Shown: positions 7,851 to 15,717 of the stretch, piece after piece
Position numbering within the stretch: the first letter of the stretch is position 1
Layout: every line of letters starts with the position of its first letter
Source: Microbacterium sp. ProA8
GTDB taxonomy: Bacteria > Actinomycetota > Actinomycetes > Actinomycetales > Microbacteriaceae
Length of the DNA stretch: 64,000 bases
Reading direction: 5' to 3'
Assembly (NCBI RefSeq): GCF_039905635.1
Contig: NZ_CP157000.1
Location: forward strand, 4,154,001 to 4,218,000
Notes under the pieces: model-generated
The model's database searches: none
Told to the model about the DNA's origin: nothing
Seen by the model: only the letters and a program-made list of their open reading frames with translations
Translations under genes and position numbers: made by a program

Positions 7851-10187
7851 GTGCCACGCGAATTCCAGGGGAAGATCGAACTCGACGTCCGCGACTCCGT
7901 TGCCGATTGGGACGCCTTCCTTACTGAAAAGGCGCCGCAGGGCGCGCCGAACGTGCTCGTCGTGCTGTACGACGACACCGGAACGGCGGCGTGGTCCCCC
8001 TACGGCGGCCGGATCAACATGCCGACCATGGAACGGCTCGCCGACAACGGCCTCACGTATTCGCAGTGGCACACCACGGCGCTCTGCTCTCCGACGCGCT
8101 CGACGTTCCTGACCGGTCGCAACCACCACCAGAACGGCTTCGCGACGATCTCGGAGTCCTCGACCGGGTTCCCGGGCTACAACTCGCACATCCCCCCGAC
8201 GAACGCGACGATGGCGAATGTGCTGCGGGATGCCGGCTGGGCCACGTTCTGGGTCGGCAAGAACCACAACGTGCCCATCGACGAGTGGACCGCGGGCGCT
8301 TCCAAGAAGAACTGGCCGCTCGCGCAAGGCTACGACCGCTTCTACGGCTTCATCGGCGGCGAGACCAACAACTGGTTCCCCTCCCTCGCCGAGGACAACC
8401 ACTACATCGACCAGCCGTACCTGCCGGAGGACGGCTACCACCTGTCGAAGGACCTCGCCGACCAGGCGCTGAAGATGATCCGCGACGTCAAGCAGACCGA
8501 GCCTGACAAGCCCTGGTACCTGTGGTTCTGCCCCGGGGCCAACCACGCACCGCACCACGCGCCGCAGGAGTACATCGACAAGTACAAGGGCAAGTTCGAC
8601 GACGGCTACGAGGCCTACCGCGAGTGGGTGCTGCCCCGCATGATCGAGCGCGGCATCCTGCCCGAGGGCACCGACCTCACCGAGATGAACCCGATGCCCG
8701 ACGGCACGTTCACCCAGACCGACCTCGTGCGGCCGTGGGCCGAGTTGAACGACGAGGAGAAGGCGATGTTCTGCCGCATGGCGGAGGTGTTCGCCGGGTT
8801 CTCGGAGTACACCGACGCCCAGGTCGGACGGATCGTCGACTATCTCGAGGAGTCCGGCCAGCTCGACAACACGCTCATCCTCTACTGCGCCGACAACGGC
8901 GCCTCGGGCGAGGGCAGCCCCAACGGCTCGGTCAACGAGGGCAAGGTCTTCGGCGGCTACCCCGACTCGCTGGAGGACAACCTGCGTCTGGTCGACAAGC
9001 TCGGCAGCCCCGACACCTACAACCACTACCCCACTGGCTGGGCGATGGCGTTCTCGACGCCCTACCGCATGTTCAAGCGGTATTCGTATCAGGGCGGCGT
9101 CTGCGATCCGCTGGTCATCCACTGGCCCGCGGGCATCGCCGCGAAGGGCGAGGTGCGCTCGCAGTACCACCACTGCACCGACATCGTCCCGACCATCCTC
9201 GAGGTCTGCGGCGTGGAGATGCCGGCCGAGTACAACGGCGTCGCGCAGACGCCGCTGCCCGGCGTCTCGATGCGCTACTCGTTCGAAGCCGACGGGCCGA
9301 CCAACAAGAAGACGCAGTACTACGAGATGCTCGGCAGCCGCGGCATCTGGCACGAGGGCTGGAAAGCCGTGGCCGAGCACGGGCCGATGGCCGGTATGGC
9401 GAGGTTCGAGGACGACGTGTGGCAGCTGTTCCACACCGACGTCGACCGCGCGGAGGCGCACGACCTCGCCGCCGAGCATCCCGAGAAGCTGGAAGAGCTC
9501 AAGGCGCTGTGGCTCGAAGAGGCGAAAGCCAACGACGTGCTGCCGCTGAACGACCTGCAGATCATCGGCAACGCGAAGGACTTCGAGACGTTCGTCGGCA
9601 TGGAGTTCCACCAGCCGGCGCCCCCGAGCGGGCAGTTCGTCTACTACCCGGGCACCTCCGAGGTGCCCGAGCGGTCCGCGGCGAACGTCCACAACGTGTC
9701 GTACAAGATCGCGGCGGCCGTCGATCTCACCCCGGACACCGAGGGTGTGATCTTCGCGCACGGTTCCCGCTTCGGCGGGCACGCGCTCTTCGTGAAGGAC
9801 GGCACGATCACCTACGCGTACAACTTCCTCGGCATCCCGCCCGAGGACCGCATCCAGGCGCCTGTCCCCACCTCGGGCAAGCACGTCATCGGGGTCGAGT
9901 TCACCAAGGAGCGGATGGGCGAGTACCGCGAGGGCATCGGGCCGCTCAAGCTGTACATCGACGACCAGCTCGTCGCCGAGCAGGAGATCCGGACGGTCCT
10001 GGGTCACTTCTCACTGTGCGGTGAGGGCCTCACGATCGGTCGCGACAGCGCCGACCCGGTGTCGTCGCTGTACGGCTACGGGTTCGACTTCACCGGCGGC
10101 GAGATCGAGAAGGTCGTCTTCGACATCGCCGACGACGCGTACATCGACCTCGAGGCGCATCTCGCCGCAGCCATGTCGCGGGACTGA
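7851..10187 (+). CDS. Arylsulfatase-type sulfatase, canonical CSPTR
   Basis: This 778-residue sulfatase has the catalytic C79 in ALCSPTRSTFLTGRNHH, the exact type I consensus recognised by FGE. Metal ligands are visible in VLVVLYDDTGTAAWSPYGGR and in LILYCADNGASGEGSPNGSVNE. A C-terminal domain of about 170 residues (from about 610) with VIFAHGSRFGGHALFVKDG and LGIPPE is a concanavalin/LamG-like beta domain. It is shared with the sulfatases at 22575 and 26439. There is no signal peptide or Tat motif, so it is predicted cytosolic. GTG 7851 is preceded by AAGGAG at 7840-7845. It is very similar throughout to the sulfatase at 22575, so the two are paralogues. A terminator follows. Confidence 0.9.
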   Translation: MPREFQGKIELDVRDSVADWDAFLTEKAPQGAPNVLVVLYDDTGTAAWSPYGGRINMPTMERLADNGLTYSQWHTTALCSPTRSTFLTGRNHHQNGFATISESSTGFPGYNSHIPPTNATMANVLRDAGWATFWVGKNHNVPIDEWTAGASKKNWPLAQGYDRFYGFIGGETNNWFPSLAEDNHYIDQPYLPEDGYHLSKDLADQALKMIRDVKQTEPDKPWYLWFCPGANHAPHHAPQEYIDKYKGKFDDGYEAYREWVLPRMIERGILPEGTDLTEMNPMPDGTFTQTDLVRPWAELNDEEKAMFCRMAEVFAGFSEYTDAQVGRIVDYLEESGQLDNTLILYCADNGASGEGSPNGSVNEGKVFGGYPDSLEDNLRLVDKLGSPDTYNHYPTGWAMAFSTPYRMFKRYSYQGGVCDPLVIHWPAGIAAKGEVRSQYHHCTDIVPTILEVCGVEMPAEYNGVAQTPLPGVSMRYSFEADGPTNKKTQYYEMLGSRGIWHEGWKAVAEHGPMAGMARFEDDVWQLFHTDVDRAEAHDLAAEHPEKLEELKALWLEEAKANDVLPLNDLQIIGNAKDFETFVGMEFHQPAPPSGQFVYYPGTSEVPERSAANVHNVSYKIAAAVDLTPDTEGVIFAHGSRFGGHALFVKDGTITYAYNFLGIPPEDRIQAPVPTSGKHVIGVEFTKERMGEYREGIGPLKLYIDDQLVAEQEIRTVLGHFSLCGEGLTIGRDSADPVSSLYGYGFDFTGGEIEKVVFDIADDAYIDLEAHLAAAMSRD

Positions 10188-10200
10188 GCAACGCCACGAC

Positions 10201-10232
10201 GGGACGGATGCCTGAGCTCAGGCATCCGTCCC
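10201..10232 (+). terminator. Palindromic terminator after sulfatase
   Basis: Positions 10201-10232 form a perfect 32-nt palindrome with arms GGGACGGATGCCTGAG and its complement, followed by GTTCTT. It lies 13 nt after the sulfatase stop. The arms share GGATGCC with the other terminators in this window. Confidence 0.75.
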
Positions 10233-10288
10233 GTTCTTCACGTGTGCTGAACTACGCGCGAGGGTCGGCGACGGTGCACACTTAGCCC

Positions 10289-11902
10289 GTGGACTCCACT
10301 TTCCTCGCCAACCTGTCCTGGACCCTCGCCGTGCTCGTGCACGCCGCGATCATCATCACTGCGCTCATCGTGATCCCACGCGGGCGCAAGCCCACGGCGG
10401 CGATGGCCTGGATCCTGCTGATCGTGATCCTCCCCGGCGTCGGTGTCGTGCTGTATCTCGTGATCGGCAGCGTGCGCCTCCCCGAGAAACGGCGGGCCGA
10501 GCAGGCCCGCATCGACGGGATCATCCGCGGCAGGGTGCAGCAGAACGCCCTCGCGATGACGGACGCCGAGTGGCCGCGGTGGTTCCAGCGGGTCGTGCAG
10601 CAGAACGAGGAGCTCACGGCGCTTCCCGCGTCGACGGGCAACGCCGCCTCGCTGTACGGGGATTACCAGGCCTCGATCGACGCGATGGCCGCCGAGGTCG
10701 ACACGGCCACGAGCTTCGTGCACGTCGAGTTCTTCGTCGTCGCGTGGGACGACACCACGCGCGGCTTCTTCGCCGCCATGGAGCGCGCGGTGGCCAGAGG
10801 CGTGTCGGTGCGCCTGCTCGCCGACTACGTCTCGACGCGCCGGCTCGGCAACAGCAAGGAGACGCTGGCCGAGCTCGACCGCATCGGCGTGACGTGGGCG
10901 TGGATGCTGCCGGTCATGCCGTTCCAGGGCAAGTACCAGCGTCCCGACCTGCGCAACCACCGCAAGATCGTCGTCGTCGACGGCCGCGTCGGCTTCATGG
11001 GCTCGCAGAACCTCATCTCACGGGACTACGACTCCGAGAAGAACATCAAGCGGGGTCTGAAGTGGCAGGAGCTCATGACGCGGCTCACCGGTCCGGTGGT
11101 CGCGTCGGTCAACGCCGTGTTCCTCTCGGACTGGCTGATCGAGACCGGTGAGGACCTCTCGGCGACCGAGCACCTGGCGCCGGCCGCGATCGAGGCGGCG
11201 AGCGCTGCGGCGTCCGTGTCGGACGGCGCTGCGGCGGCCGTGGCGGACGGCGCTGCGGCGGCCGAGGTGGCTGGCGCTGCGGCGGCCGTGTCGGGCACAG
11301 CAGCACGCTCGGCGGGTGCGGCCGACGGTGCCGGTGCGTCCGGCGCTGACGGGCTGCTGTGCCAGGTCGTGCCGAGCGGGCCCGGGTACGACACCGAGAA
11401 CAACCTGCGCCTCTTCCTGTCGCTCATCTACGGCGCGACCGAGAAGGTCATCATCACGAGCCCGTACTTCGTCCCGGACGAGGCGATGGTCTACGCCATC
11501 ACCACCGCCTGCCAGCGCGGGATCGAGGTCCAGCTGTTCGTCTCCGAGATCGGCGATCAGTTCATGGTGTGGCACGCGCAGCGCTCGTACTACACCGCGC
11601 TGCTCGAGGCCGGCGTGCGGATCTTCCTCTACCCTGCGCCGTTCATCCTGCACTCCAAGCACTTCTCGATCGACGACGACATCGCCGTCATCGGCTCCAG
11701 CAACATGGACATCCGCTCGTTCAGCCTCAACAACGAGGTCTCGCTGATGGTGCGAGGCGCGTCGTTCGTCGCCGGCATGCGCGAGGTCGAGCAGGGCTAC
11801 CGCGACGCGGGCCGCGAGCTCACGCTCGAGGAGTGGCGCCGCGAGCCCGCCAAGGCCACGTTCCTCGACGGCCTCATGCGCCTCACCTCCGCCCTCAACT
11901 GA
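10289..11902 (+). CDS. Cardiolipin synthase-like phospholipase D protein
   Basis: This 537-residue protein has two N-terminal membrane spans (about 8-30 and 38-62, the PLDc_N region). Two HKD motifs follow: H224-x-K226-x4-D231 in NHRKIVVVDG and H455-x-K457-x4-D462 in LHSKHFSIDD. Each is followed by the usual GSxN (GSQNLI, GSSNMDIRS). It would join phosphatidyl groups to make cardiolipin at the membrane. An unusual feature is an Ala-rich insertion between the two PLD domains (about 300-350), encoded by tandem 24-bp repeats at 11198-11293. The repeats keep the frame, so the protein should be intact. The start is GTG 10289. Confidence 0.88.
   Translation: MDSTFLANLSWTLAVLVHAAIIITALIVIPRGRKPTAAMAWILLIVILPGVGVVLYLVIGSVRLPEKRRAEQARIDGIIRGRVQQNALAMTDAEWPRWFQRVVQQNEELTALPASTGNAASLYGDYQASIDAMAAEVDTATSFVHVEFFVVAWDDTTRGFFAAMERAVARGVSVRLLADYVSTRRLGNSKETLAELDRIGVTWAWMLPVMPFQGKYQRPDLRNHRKIVVVDGRVGFMGSQNLISRDYDSEKNIKRGLKWQELMTRLTGPVVASVNAVFLSDWLIETGEDLSATEHLAPAAIEAASAAASVSDGAAAAVADGAAAAEVAGAAAAVSGTAARSAGAADGAGASGADGLLCQVVPSGPGYDTENNLRLFLSLIYGATEKVIITSPYFVPDEAMVYAITTACQRGIEVQLFVSEIGDQFMVWHAQRSYYTALLEAGVRIFLYPAPFILHSKHFSIDDDIAVIGSSNMDIRSFSLNNEVSLMVRGASFVAGMREVEQGYRDAGRELTLEEWRREPAKATFLDGLMRLTSALN
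11198..11293 (+). repeat. Four tandem 24-bp repeats inside the PLD gene
   Basis: Four adjacent 24-bp units (11198-11221, 11222-11245, 11246-11269, 11270-11293) each encode an eight-residue block such as DGAAAAVA. The core GGCGCTGCGGCGGCCG is identical in the last three. The array lies between the two HKD domains and is a multiple of three, so copy-number change would alter linker length without frameshift. Confidence 0.85.
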
Positions 11903-11944
11903 CCCGCCGCTCCTCGCGCTCTGGCTGTTCGACCACTAGCTCGC

Positions 11945-12032
11945 GGTTCCTCATTTGAGGAACTCAGCCGAGTTGAGGATCGCCGGGGGTAAATCGGTCC
12001 GCATTCCGGCACGCTTCCTCAAATGAGGATCG
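11945..12032 (+). repeat. 88-bp palindrome-containing repeat, copy A
   Basis: The unit has a head palindrome TTCCTCATTTGAGGAA, then a half-site AGTTGAGGA, a variable spacer, the block CCGCATTCCGGCA, and a tail palindrome TCCTCAAATGAGGA. Copies B and C keep the same order and the same spacing without gaps. Confidence 0.85.
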
Positions 12033-12069
12033 AGGACTGTGTGGGGCCGTCCGGCCGCGCCGCCGGTCC

Positions 12070-12157
12070 CGTTCCTCAACTGAGGAAACGAGCGGAGTTG
12101 AGGACCATGCAGGGCATATGGCTCCGCATCCCGGCAACGATCCTCAACTGAGGAACG
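12070..12157 (+). repeat. 88-bp palindrome-containing repeat, copy B
   Basis: This has the same layout as copy A: TTCCTCAACTGAGGAA, then GGAGTTGAGGA, then CCGCATCCCGGCA, then TCCTCAACTGAGGA. Differences from copy A fall mainly in the two spacers and in the two central bases of each palindrome, the pattern expected if the arms are under selection. Confidence 0.85.
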
Positions 12158-12311
12158 AACACCGGCGAGTGACCGGGTAGCGCACTGAGAAGGCGTTCCT
12201 CACGAACGTGGGTCAGCTCGGTCTCCTCCACAGACTCTGCTCGATGCAGACTTTCCGCAGAACCGCATCCCTCGCACCAGGCAAGCTCGCTCGCCAGGCG
12301 AGGCTCAGATC

Positions 12312-13178
12312 GTGGAGACGATGACCGAGCCGGCGTGGCTGTCCATGCTGCGAGAACAGGGCGGGATCGCTCGCCAGACTGCGCTGCTCGCGCGCCGGAC
12401 GAGTAAACGTGAGCTCAAGGATGCCGTCGAAAGCGGAGCGCTCCTGCGGATCCGGCGATCCTGGCTCGCGCTTCCCGATGCCGACCCGCTCCTGATCGCC
12501 GCCGCCCGCGCAGGAGTCACGCTCGGCTGCATCACGCGCGCGGAGCGCCTCGGGCTGTGGGTCCACGGCGTCTCGACGAAGCCTCACGTCGCAGCACCGC
12601 CATGTGCGGGCGGGGTACGAATCGAGACCGACGACAACGATGTTCCCAAGGCAACGGTTCACTGGTTCGCGCCGGTGGTCCCGCGGGTACCACACGCCCT
12701 TGAAGACGGCATCGAGAACGCGCTGGTCTCCATCGCGCTGTGTCAGCCCTTCGAGGCTGCGCTCGCCACCTGGGAGTCCGCGTTTCGGAAGGGACTTGCC
12801 GACCGAGCGGTCCTTGCGCGCCTGAAACTGCCGAGAATCGCTCGAGAACTCCTCAGCGAGTCCACACCGTACGCAGACTCCGGACTCGAGACGATCGTGC
12901 CGCGCCGCCTCCGTTGGCTGCGAGTTCGCATCGTGCCCCAGGCGTGGTTGCACGGTCATCGTGTCGACTTCCTCCTCGGGGAACGGCTCGTACTCCAGAT
13001 CGATGGCGGACACCACGTCGGGCCGCAGCGCGACTCCGACAACCGTCACGACGCAGAACTGGCACTGCGGGGATTTCACGTGATCCGGGTCGGCTTTCAC
13101 CAGATCATGAACGACTGGCCGAGCGTGCAGCACCTCATCATGACCGCCGTCGCCCAGGGTCTGCACCTCGCTCGCTGA
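12312..13178 (+). CDS. AbiEi-like N-terminal / DUF559 (Vsr-like nuclease fold) protein
   Basis: This 288-residue protein appears to have two parts. The N-terminal part (MLREQGGIARQTALLARRTSKRELKDAVESGALLRIRRSWLAL) matches the winged-helix layout of type IV toxin-antitoxin AbiEi-like antitoxin domains. The C-terminal part (about 195-288) contains SGLETIVPRRLR, VDFLLGERLVLQIDGGHHVG and LALRGFHVIRVGFHQI, the E...D...Q/ExxGxxH pattern of DUF559 proteins, a PD-(D/E)XK fold related to Vsr endonucleases. Biochemical function is unknown. No toxin partner is adjacent. The gene sits between copies B and C of the 88-bp repeat. Start is GTG 12312, with ATG 12321 as an alternative. No clear ribosome-binding site favours either. 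Confidence 0.7.
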   Translation: METMTEPAWLSMLREQGGIARQTALLARRTSKRELKDAVESGALLRIRRSWLALPDADPLLIAAARAGVTLGCITRAERLGLWVHGVSTKPHVAAPPCAGGVRIETDDNDVPKATVHWFAPVVPRVPHALEDGIENALVSIALCQPFEAALATWESAFRKGLADRAVLARLKLPRIARELLSESTPYADSGLETIVPRRLRWLRVRIVPQAWLHGHRVDFLLGERLVLQIDGGHHVGPQRDSDNRHDAELALRGFHVIRVGFHQIMNDWPSVQHLIMTAVAQGLHLAR

Positions 13179-13247
13179 GGCAAGACCGCCCTCGCGCCCT
13201 CCCCCGAGGCATCCGTCTGAGGCGCTAGCCGCAGACGTCGGCGCTCT

Positions 13248-13335
13248 TGATCCTCAGTTGAGGATCGGACCCTAGTTGAGGAAGGAACAGAGGCACATCG
13301 TCCTCATTCCGGCGCAGGTCCTCAGCTGGGGGCGG
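13248..13335 (+). repeat. 88-bp palindrome-containing repeat, copy C
   Basis: This is the most diverged copy. It keeps ATCCTCAGTTGAGGAT at the head, TAGTTGAGGA at the half-site, CATTCCGGC in the conserved block and GTCCTCAGCTGGGG at the tail, all at the same offsets as copies A and B. It lies 69 nt after the stop of the AbiEi/DUF559 gene, so the gene is bracketed by the repeats. Confidence 0.75.
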
Positions 13336-13445
13336 AAGGGCGGCTGGGGCACACTGGGAGCGAGGGTCGGGACCGGGCGCCGCGGCCTGCACACCCACGG
13401 AGTACGAGAGCCACAAAGACCCGCGCAGCCACGGGCGCGGCGGAT

Positions 13446-13519
13446 CATGCCTCCCGGAGCGGCATGCCGCGGGGCATGCGTCCCGGAGCCGCATGCCGCG
13501 TGGCATGCGTCCGCAGCGC
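13446..13519. repeat. About 2.5 tandem 29-bp repeats of GCATGCC hairpins
   Basis: Two 29-bp units (13462-13490 and 13491-13519) begin GCATGCCGCG and contain GGCATGCGTCC. A half unit precedes them at 13446-13461. Each unit folds as a GCATGCC/GGCATGC hairpin. Function unknown. Confidence 0.7.
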
Positions 13520-13550
13520 GTGCGGCCGGCGGGGCGCTGCGACCGCCGCG

Positions 13551-13586
13551 CGCCGCGCCGCCGCGGCGGGCCGCGGCGCGGCGGCG
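13551..13586 (-). terminator. GC-rich hairpin after AI-2E family exporter
   Basis: The imperfect arms at about 13551-13566 and 13571-13586 consist almost only of G and C. The hairpin is just downstream of the minus-strand stop at 13594. It is a plausible terminator, though the arms are not perfect. Confidence 0.4.
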
Positions 13587-13593
13587 CCGGGCG

Positions 13594-14721
13594 TCAGACC
13601 TTGAGGTTCTGGCGGGGGACGACGACCTCGCGGATGATCAGCAGGATCGACGCCATCACCGGCAGCGCCACCAGGACGCCGACGATGCCGGCCAGCGCTC
13701 CGCCGGCGAGCGCGCCGATCAGCACCAGGGCCGCGGGGATCGCGATCGCCTTGTTCATGACGCGGGGGCTGATGACGTACGACTCGAGCTGGATGTAGAT
13801 CAGGTAGGCGACGAAGAAGATGAGGGCCTGGGTGGGGCTCGAGAACAGCGCGACGACCGACGCGAAGATCCAGAAGATCACCGACCCGAACAGGGGGATG
13901 AGGGTGATCACGAACGCGATCACCGCCATGAGTGCGGGGAAGGGCAGGCCGATCACCACGTGCAGGATGAAGACGGCCGCGGCGTTGAGGGACGAGAGGA
14001 TCACGGAGCCGATCAGCGCACTGCCCACGGAGCCCGTGATGCGCTCGGTGAGGTCCTCCAGTCGAACGCGGCTGCGCGCCGGGGCGAGGGCGTAGAGCGC
14101 CTGCTTGGCCGCCGAGAGCGAGGCGAGGAAGTAGAGGGTCAGGGCGATCACGATGAAGCTCGCCGAGATCGCCGCCACGAAGCCGACGCCGACGGCCAGC
14201 ACGCCCCCGCCGAGCATCGCGATGGTGGACGGTGCCGAGATCCAGTCGGCGAGCTGGCCCATGCCCCCGAGCACCGCGGCCTGCCCGTCGGGGGTGAGCT
14301 GGGCGAACCAGTCCGATTCCGGAATGTCCGCGACGCCCTCCGGGATCGCCTCGACCAGCTGCACCACCTGGGCGATGACGGGAGGCAGCACGAAGACGAA
14401 GAACGCGACCGCCACGAGCGCGAAGCCGCAGAACACGATGGCGATGCCGGCGCCGCGCTTGACCCTGTGGCGCTCGAGCATCCGCACGATCGGGTCGAGG
14501 CCGAGTGCCAGGAACATCGCCAGCACGATGTAGACCAGGATCGTCGAGATCGAACCGATGGCCGAGCCGAGCACGAGTGCCCCGAGAACGCCGATCGTGG
14601 CGAGGAACCCCACCGCGAGCGGATGATCGAGTGCTGCGAGGACACGCGTGAAGCGATTCGGGCCTGCTTCCGCGACCACGGGGACCACGTCGATGTCGGA
14701 TCCCTGAGGTTCGTCGGTCAT
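13594..14721 (-). CDS. AI-2E (PerM/TqsA-like) family transporter
   Basis: This 375-residue protein has about seven to eight membrane spans. It begins with two paired spans (LAVGFLATIGVLGALVLGSAIGSISTILVYIVLAMFLALGLDPIV), followed by RHRVKRGAGIAIVFCGFALVA. A soluble central loop lies around 140-180. The C-terminal signature is PLFGSVIFWIFASVVALFSSPTQALIFFVAYLIYIQLESYVISPRVM. The family exports small molecules or acts as an antiporter; only some members move autoinducer-2. It is divergent from the SHOCT operon, with 154 nt between. A paralogue lies at 19595-20689. Confidence 0.85.
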   Translation of the reverse strand: MTDEPQGSDIDVVPVVAEAGPNRFTRVLAALDHPLAVGFLATIGVLGALVLGSAIGSISTILVYIVLAMFLALGLDPIVRMLERHRVKRGAGIAIVFCGFALVAVAFFVFVLPPVIAQVVQLVEAIPEGVADIPESDWFAQLTPDGQAAVLGGMGQLADWISAPSTIAMLGGGVLAVGVGFVAAISASFIVIALTLYFLASLSAAKQALYALAPARSRVRLEDLTERITGSVGSALIGSVILSSLNAAAVFILHVVIGLPFPALMAVIAFVITLIPLFGSVIFWIFASVVALFSSPTQALIFFVAYLIYIQLESYVISPRVMNKAIAIPAALVLIGALAGGALAGIVGVLVALPVMASILLIIREVVVPRQNLKV

Positions 14722-14875
14722 GGGGACATGATGCCGTCAACCGGTCCCGAAATCACCCCAAATGCGTCATGTGGATGCGGCGTGTTTGGCGGTAGTCTCC
14801 GAATCAGGGCACTGCGAGGGACGCGGTGCTTGCAACTGCACAACGACGGTCGACCCGTCGAGAAAGCTGGTATCC

Positions 14876-15262
14876 ATGGGCGGCTTCTGGGATTTCATCC
14901 TCTGGATGTTCTGGATCTTCGTGTTCGTCGCGTACCTGATGGTGATCTTCTCGATCATCGGCGACCTCTTCCGCGACGAGAAGCTGAACGGATGGCTGAA
15001 GGCCGTCTGGATCCTGTTCCTGATCTTCGTGCCCTTCCTGACCGCGCTGGTCTACCTCATCGCACGCGGGAACGGCATGCAGCAGCGCTCGATCGCGCAG
15101 GCGCAGGCCATGCGCTCGGCACAGGACGCGTACATCCGGCAGACCGCGGGCTCCGGAGGGAGCGCCGCAGATGACATCGCCAAGGCGAAGACGCTTCTCG
15201 ACTCGGGTGCGATCACCCAGGCCGAGTTCGACACCCTCAAGGCCAAGGCGCTCGCTGCCTAG
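14876..15262 (+). CDS. Membrane SHOCT-domain protein with PLDc_N-like region
   Basis: This 128-residue protein has two membrane spans (about 4-28 and 40-62: FWDFILWMFWIFVFVAYLMVIFSIIGDLF and WILFLIFVPFLTALVYLI). The second is followed by ARGNGMQQR, the PLDc_N pattern. The C-terminal SHOCT motif is about 97-128: DDIAKAKTLLDSGAITQAEFDTLKAKALA. SHOCT segments are short helical pairs found at protein termini and are thought to mediate oligomerisation. It is the first gene of a three-gene operon with DUF6325 (24 nt later) and a second SHOCT protein. The start is ATG 14876. Confidence 0.8.
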   Translation: MGGFWDFILWMFWIFVFVAYLMVIFSIIGDLFRDEKLNGWLKAVWILFLIFVPFLTALVYLIARGNGMQQRSIAQAQAMRSAQDAYIRQTAGSGGSAADDIAKAKTLLDSGAITQAEFDTLKAKALAA

Positions 15263-15286
15263 CGGGCACCGGAGACAGGAGAAGAC

Positions 15287-15706
15287 ATGACGACGTTCGA
15301 CTACGGCCCCATCGAGTTCTACGCGATCGCCTTCGAGGGCGACCGTCCCGGCCCGGCGGTGCTCCAGGCGATCGACGATCTCGTCGCCTCGGGCACGGTC
15401 AACGTGCTCGACCTCGTCTTCGCACGTCGGTCGCCGGAGGGGGAGCTCGAGATCCTCGAGCTCTCCGACACGATCGACGACGGCGGCGCGCCCTCGCTCG
15501 ACCTCGCCGGACTCGCGGGCCAGGACGACATCCTGTTCCTCGCGGAGAACCTCCAGCCGGGCTCGTCCGCCGCGATCCTGGTAATCGAGCTGCTGTGGGC
15601 GAAGGCGTTCGCGTCGGCGCTCTACGACGCCGGCGGTGCCGTCATCGCGCGTGAAGGCATCCCCGCACCGATCGTGAACGCGTTCCTCGCTGAGAACGCC
15701 GACTGA
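15287..15706 (+). CDS. DUF6325 family protein
   Basis: This 139-residue acidic protein has no membrane span. It resembles the DUF6325 family of actinobacteria: FDYGPIEFYAIAFEGDRPGPAVLQAIDDLVASGTVNVLDLVFARR at the N-terminus and SSAAILVIELLWAKAFASALYDAGGAVIAREGIPAPIVN at the C-terminus. That last segment resembles proteins that sense or modulate membrane partners, but no function is established. ATG 15287 is preceded by GGAGACAGGAGAAG. It lies between two SHOCT proteins, with gaps of 24 and 11 nt, so all three are probably made together. Confidence 0.75.
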   Translation: MTTFDYGPIEFYAIAFEGDRPGPAVLQAIDDLVASGTVNVLDLVFARRSPEGELEILELSDTIDDGGAPSLDLAGLAGQDDILFLAENLQPGSSAAILVIELLWAKAFASALYDAGGAVIAREGIPAPIVNAFLAENAD

Positions 15707-15717
15707 AGGAGGAAGAC

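Larger units (their letters stand above)
11903..12311. other. Intergenic region holding two copies of the 88-bp repeat
   Basis: This 409-nt gap contains no convincing gene. It holds 88-bp repeat copies A (11945-12032) and B (12070-12157), separated by a GC-rich 37-nt stretch. From 12158 to 12311 I see no strong hairpin; the promoter of the AbiEi/DUF559 gene at 12312 is presumably here. Confidence 0.7.
13179..13593. other. Intergenic region with repeat copy C and GCATGCC tandem repeats
   Basis: This 415-nt gap contains copy C of the 88-bp repeat (13248-13335), about 110 nt with no recognised feature, a GCATGCC tandem repeat (13446-13519), and a very GC-rich hairpin (13551-13586) that probably terminates the minus-strand exporter gene. 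No protein-coding gene is supported. Confidence 0.6.

Noticed and set aside
6681..10007. Very long open frame on the minus strand across both sulfatase genes
   Set aside because: It is a codon-bias shadow of two well-supported plus-strand sulfatases. Its translation is Arg/Val/Leu/His-rich low-complexity sequence without domains.
10289..11902. PLD gene as a frameshifted or broken gene because of its Ala-rich insert
   Set aside because: The insert is a multiple of three, the frame is open throughout and both HKD motifs are intact.
12213..13166. Minus-strand open frame over the AbiEi/DUF559 gene
   Set aside because: The plus-strand frame has a coherent two-domain protein; the minus-strand translation shows none.
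11945..13335. The 88-bp repeats as a CRISPR array
   Set aside because: There are only three copies, far apart and with a gene between, with no regular spacers and no cas genes.
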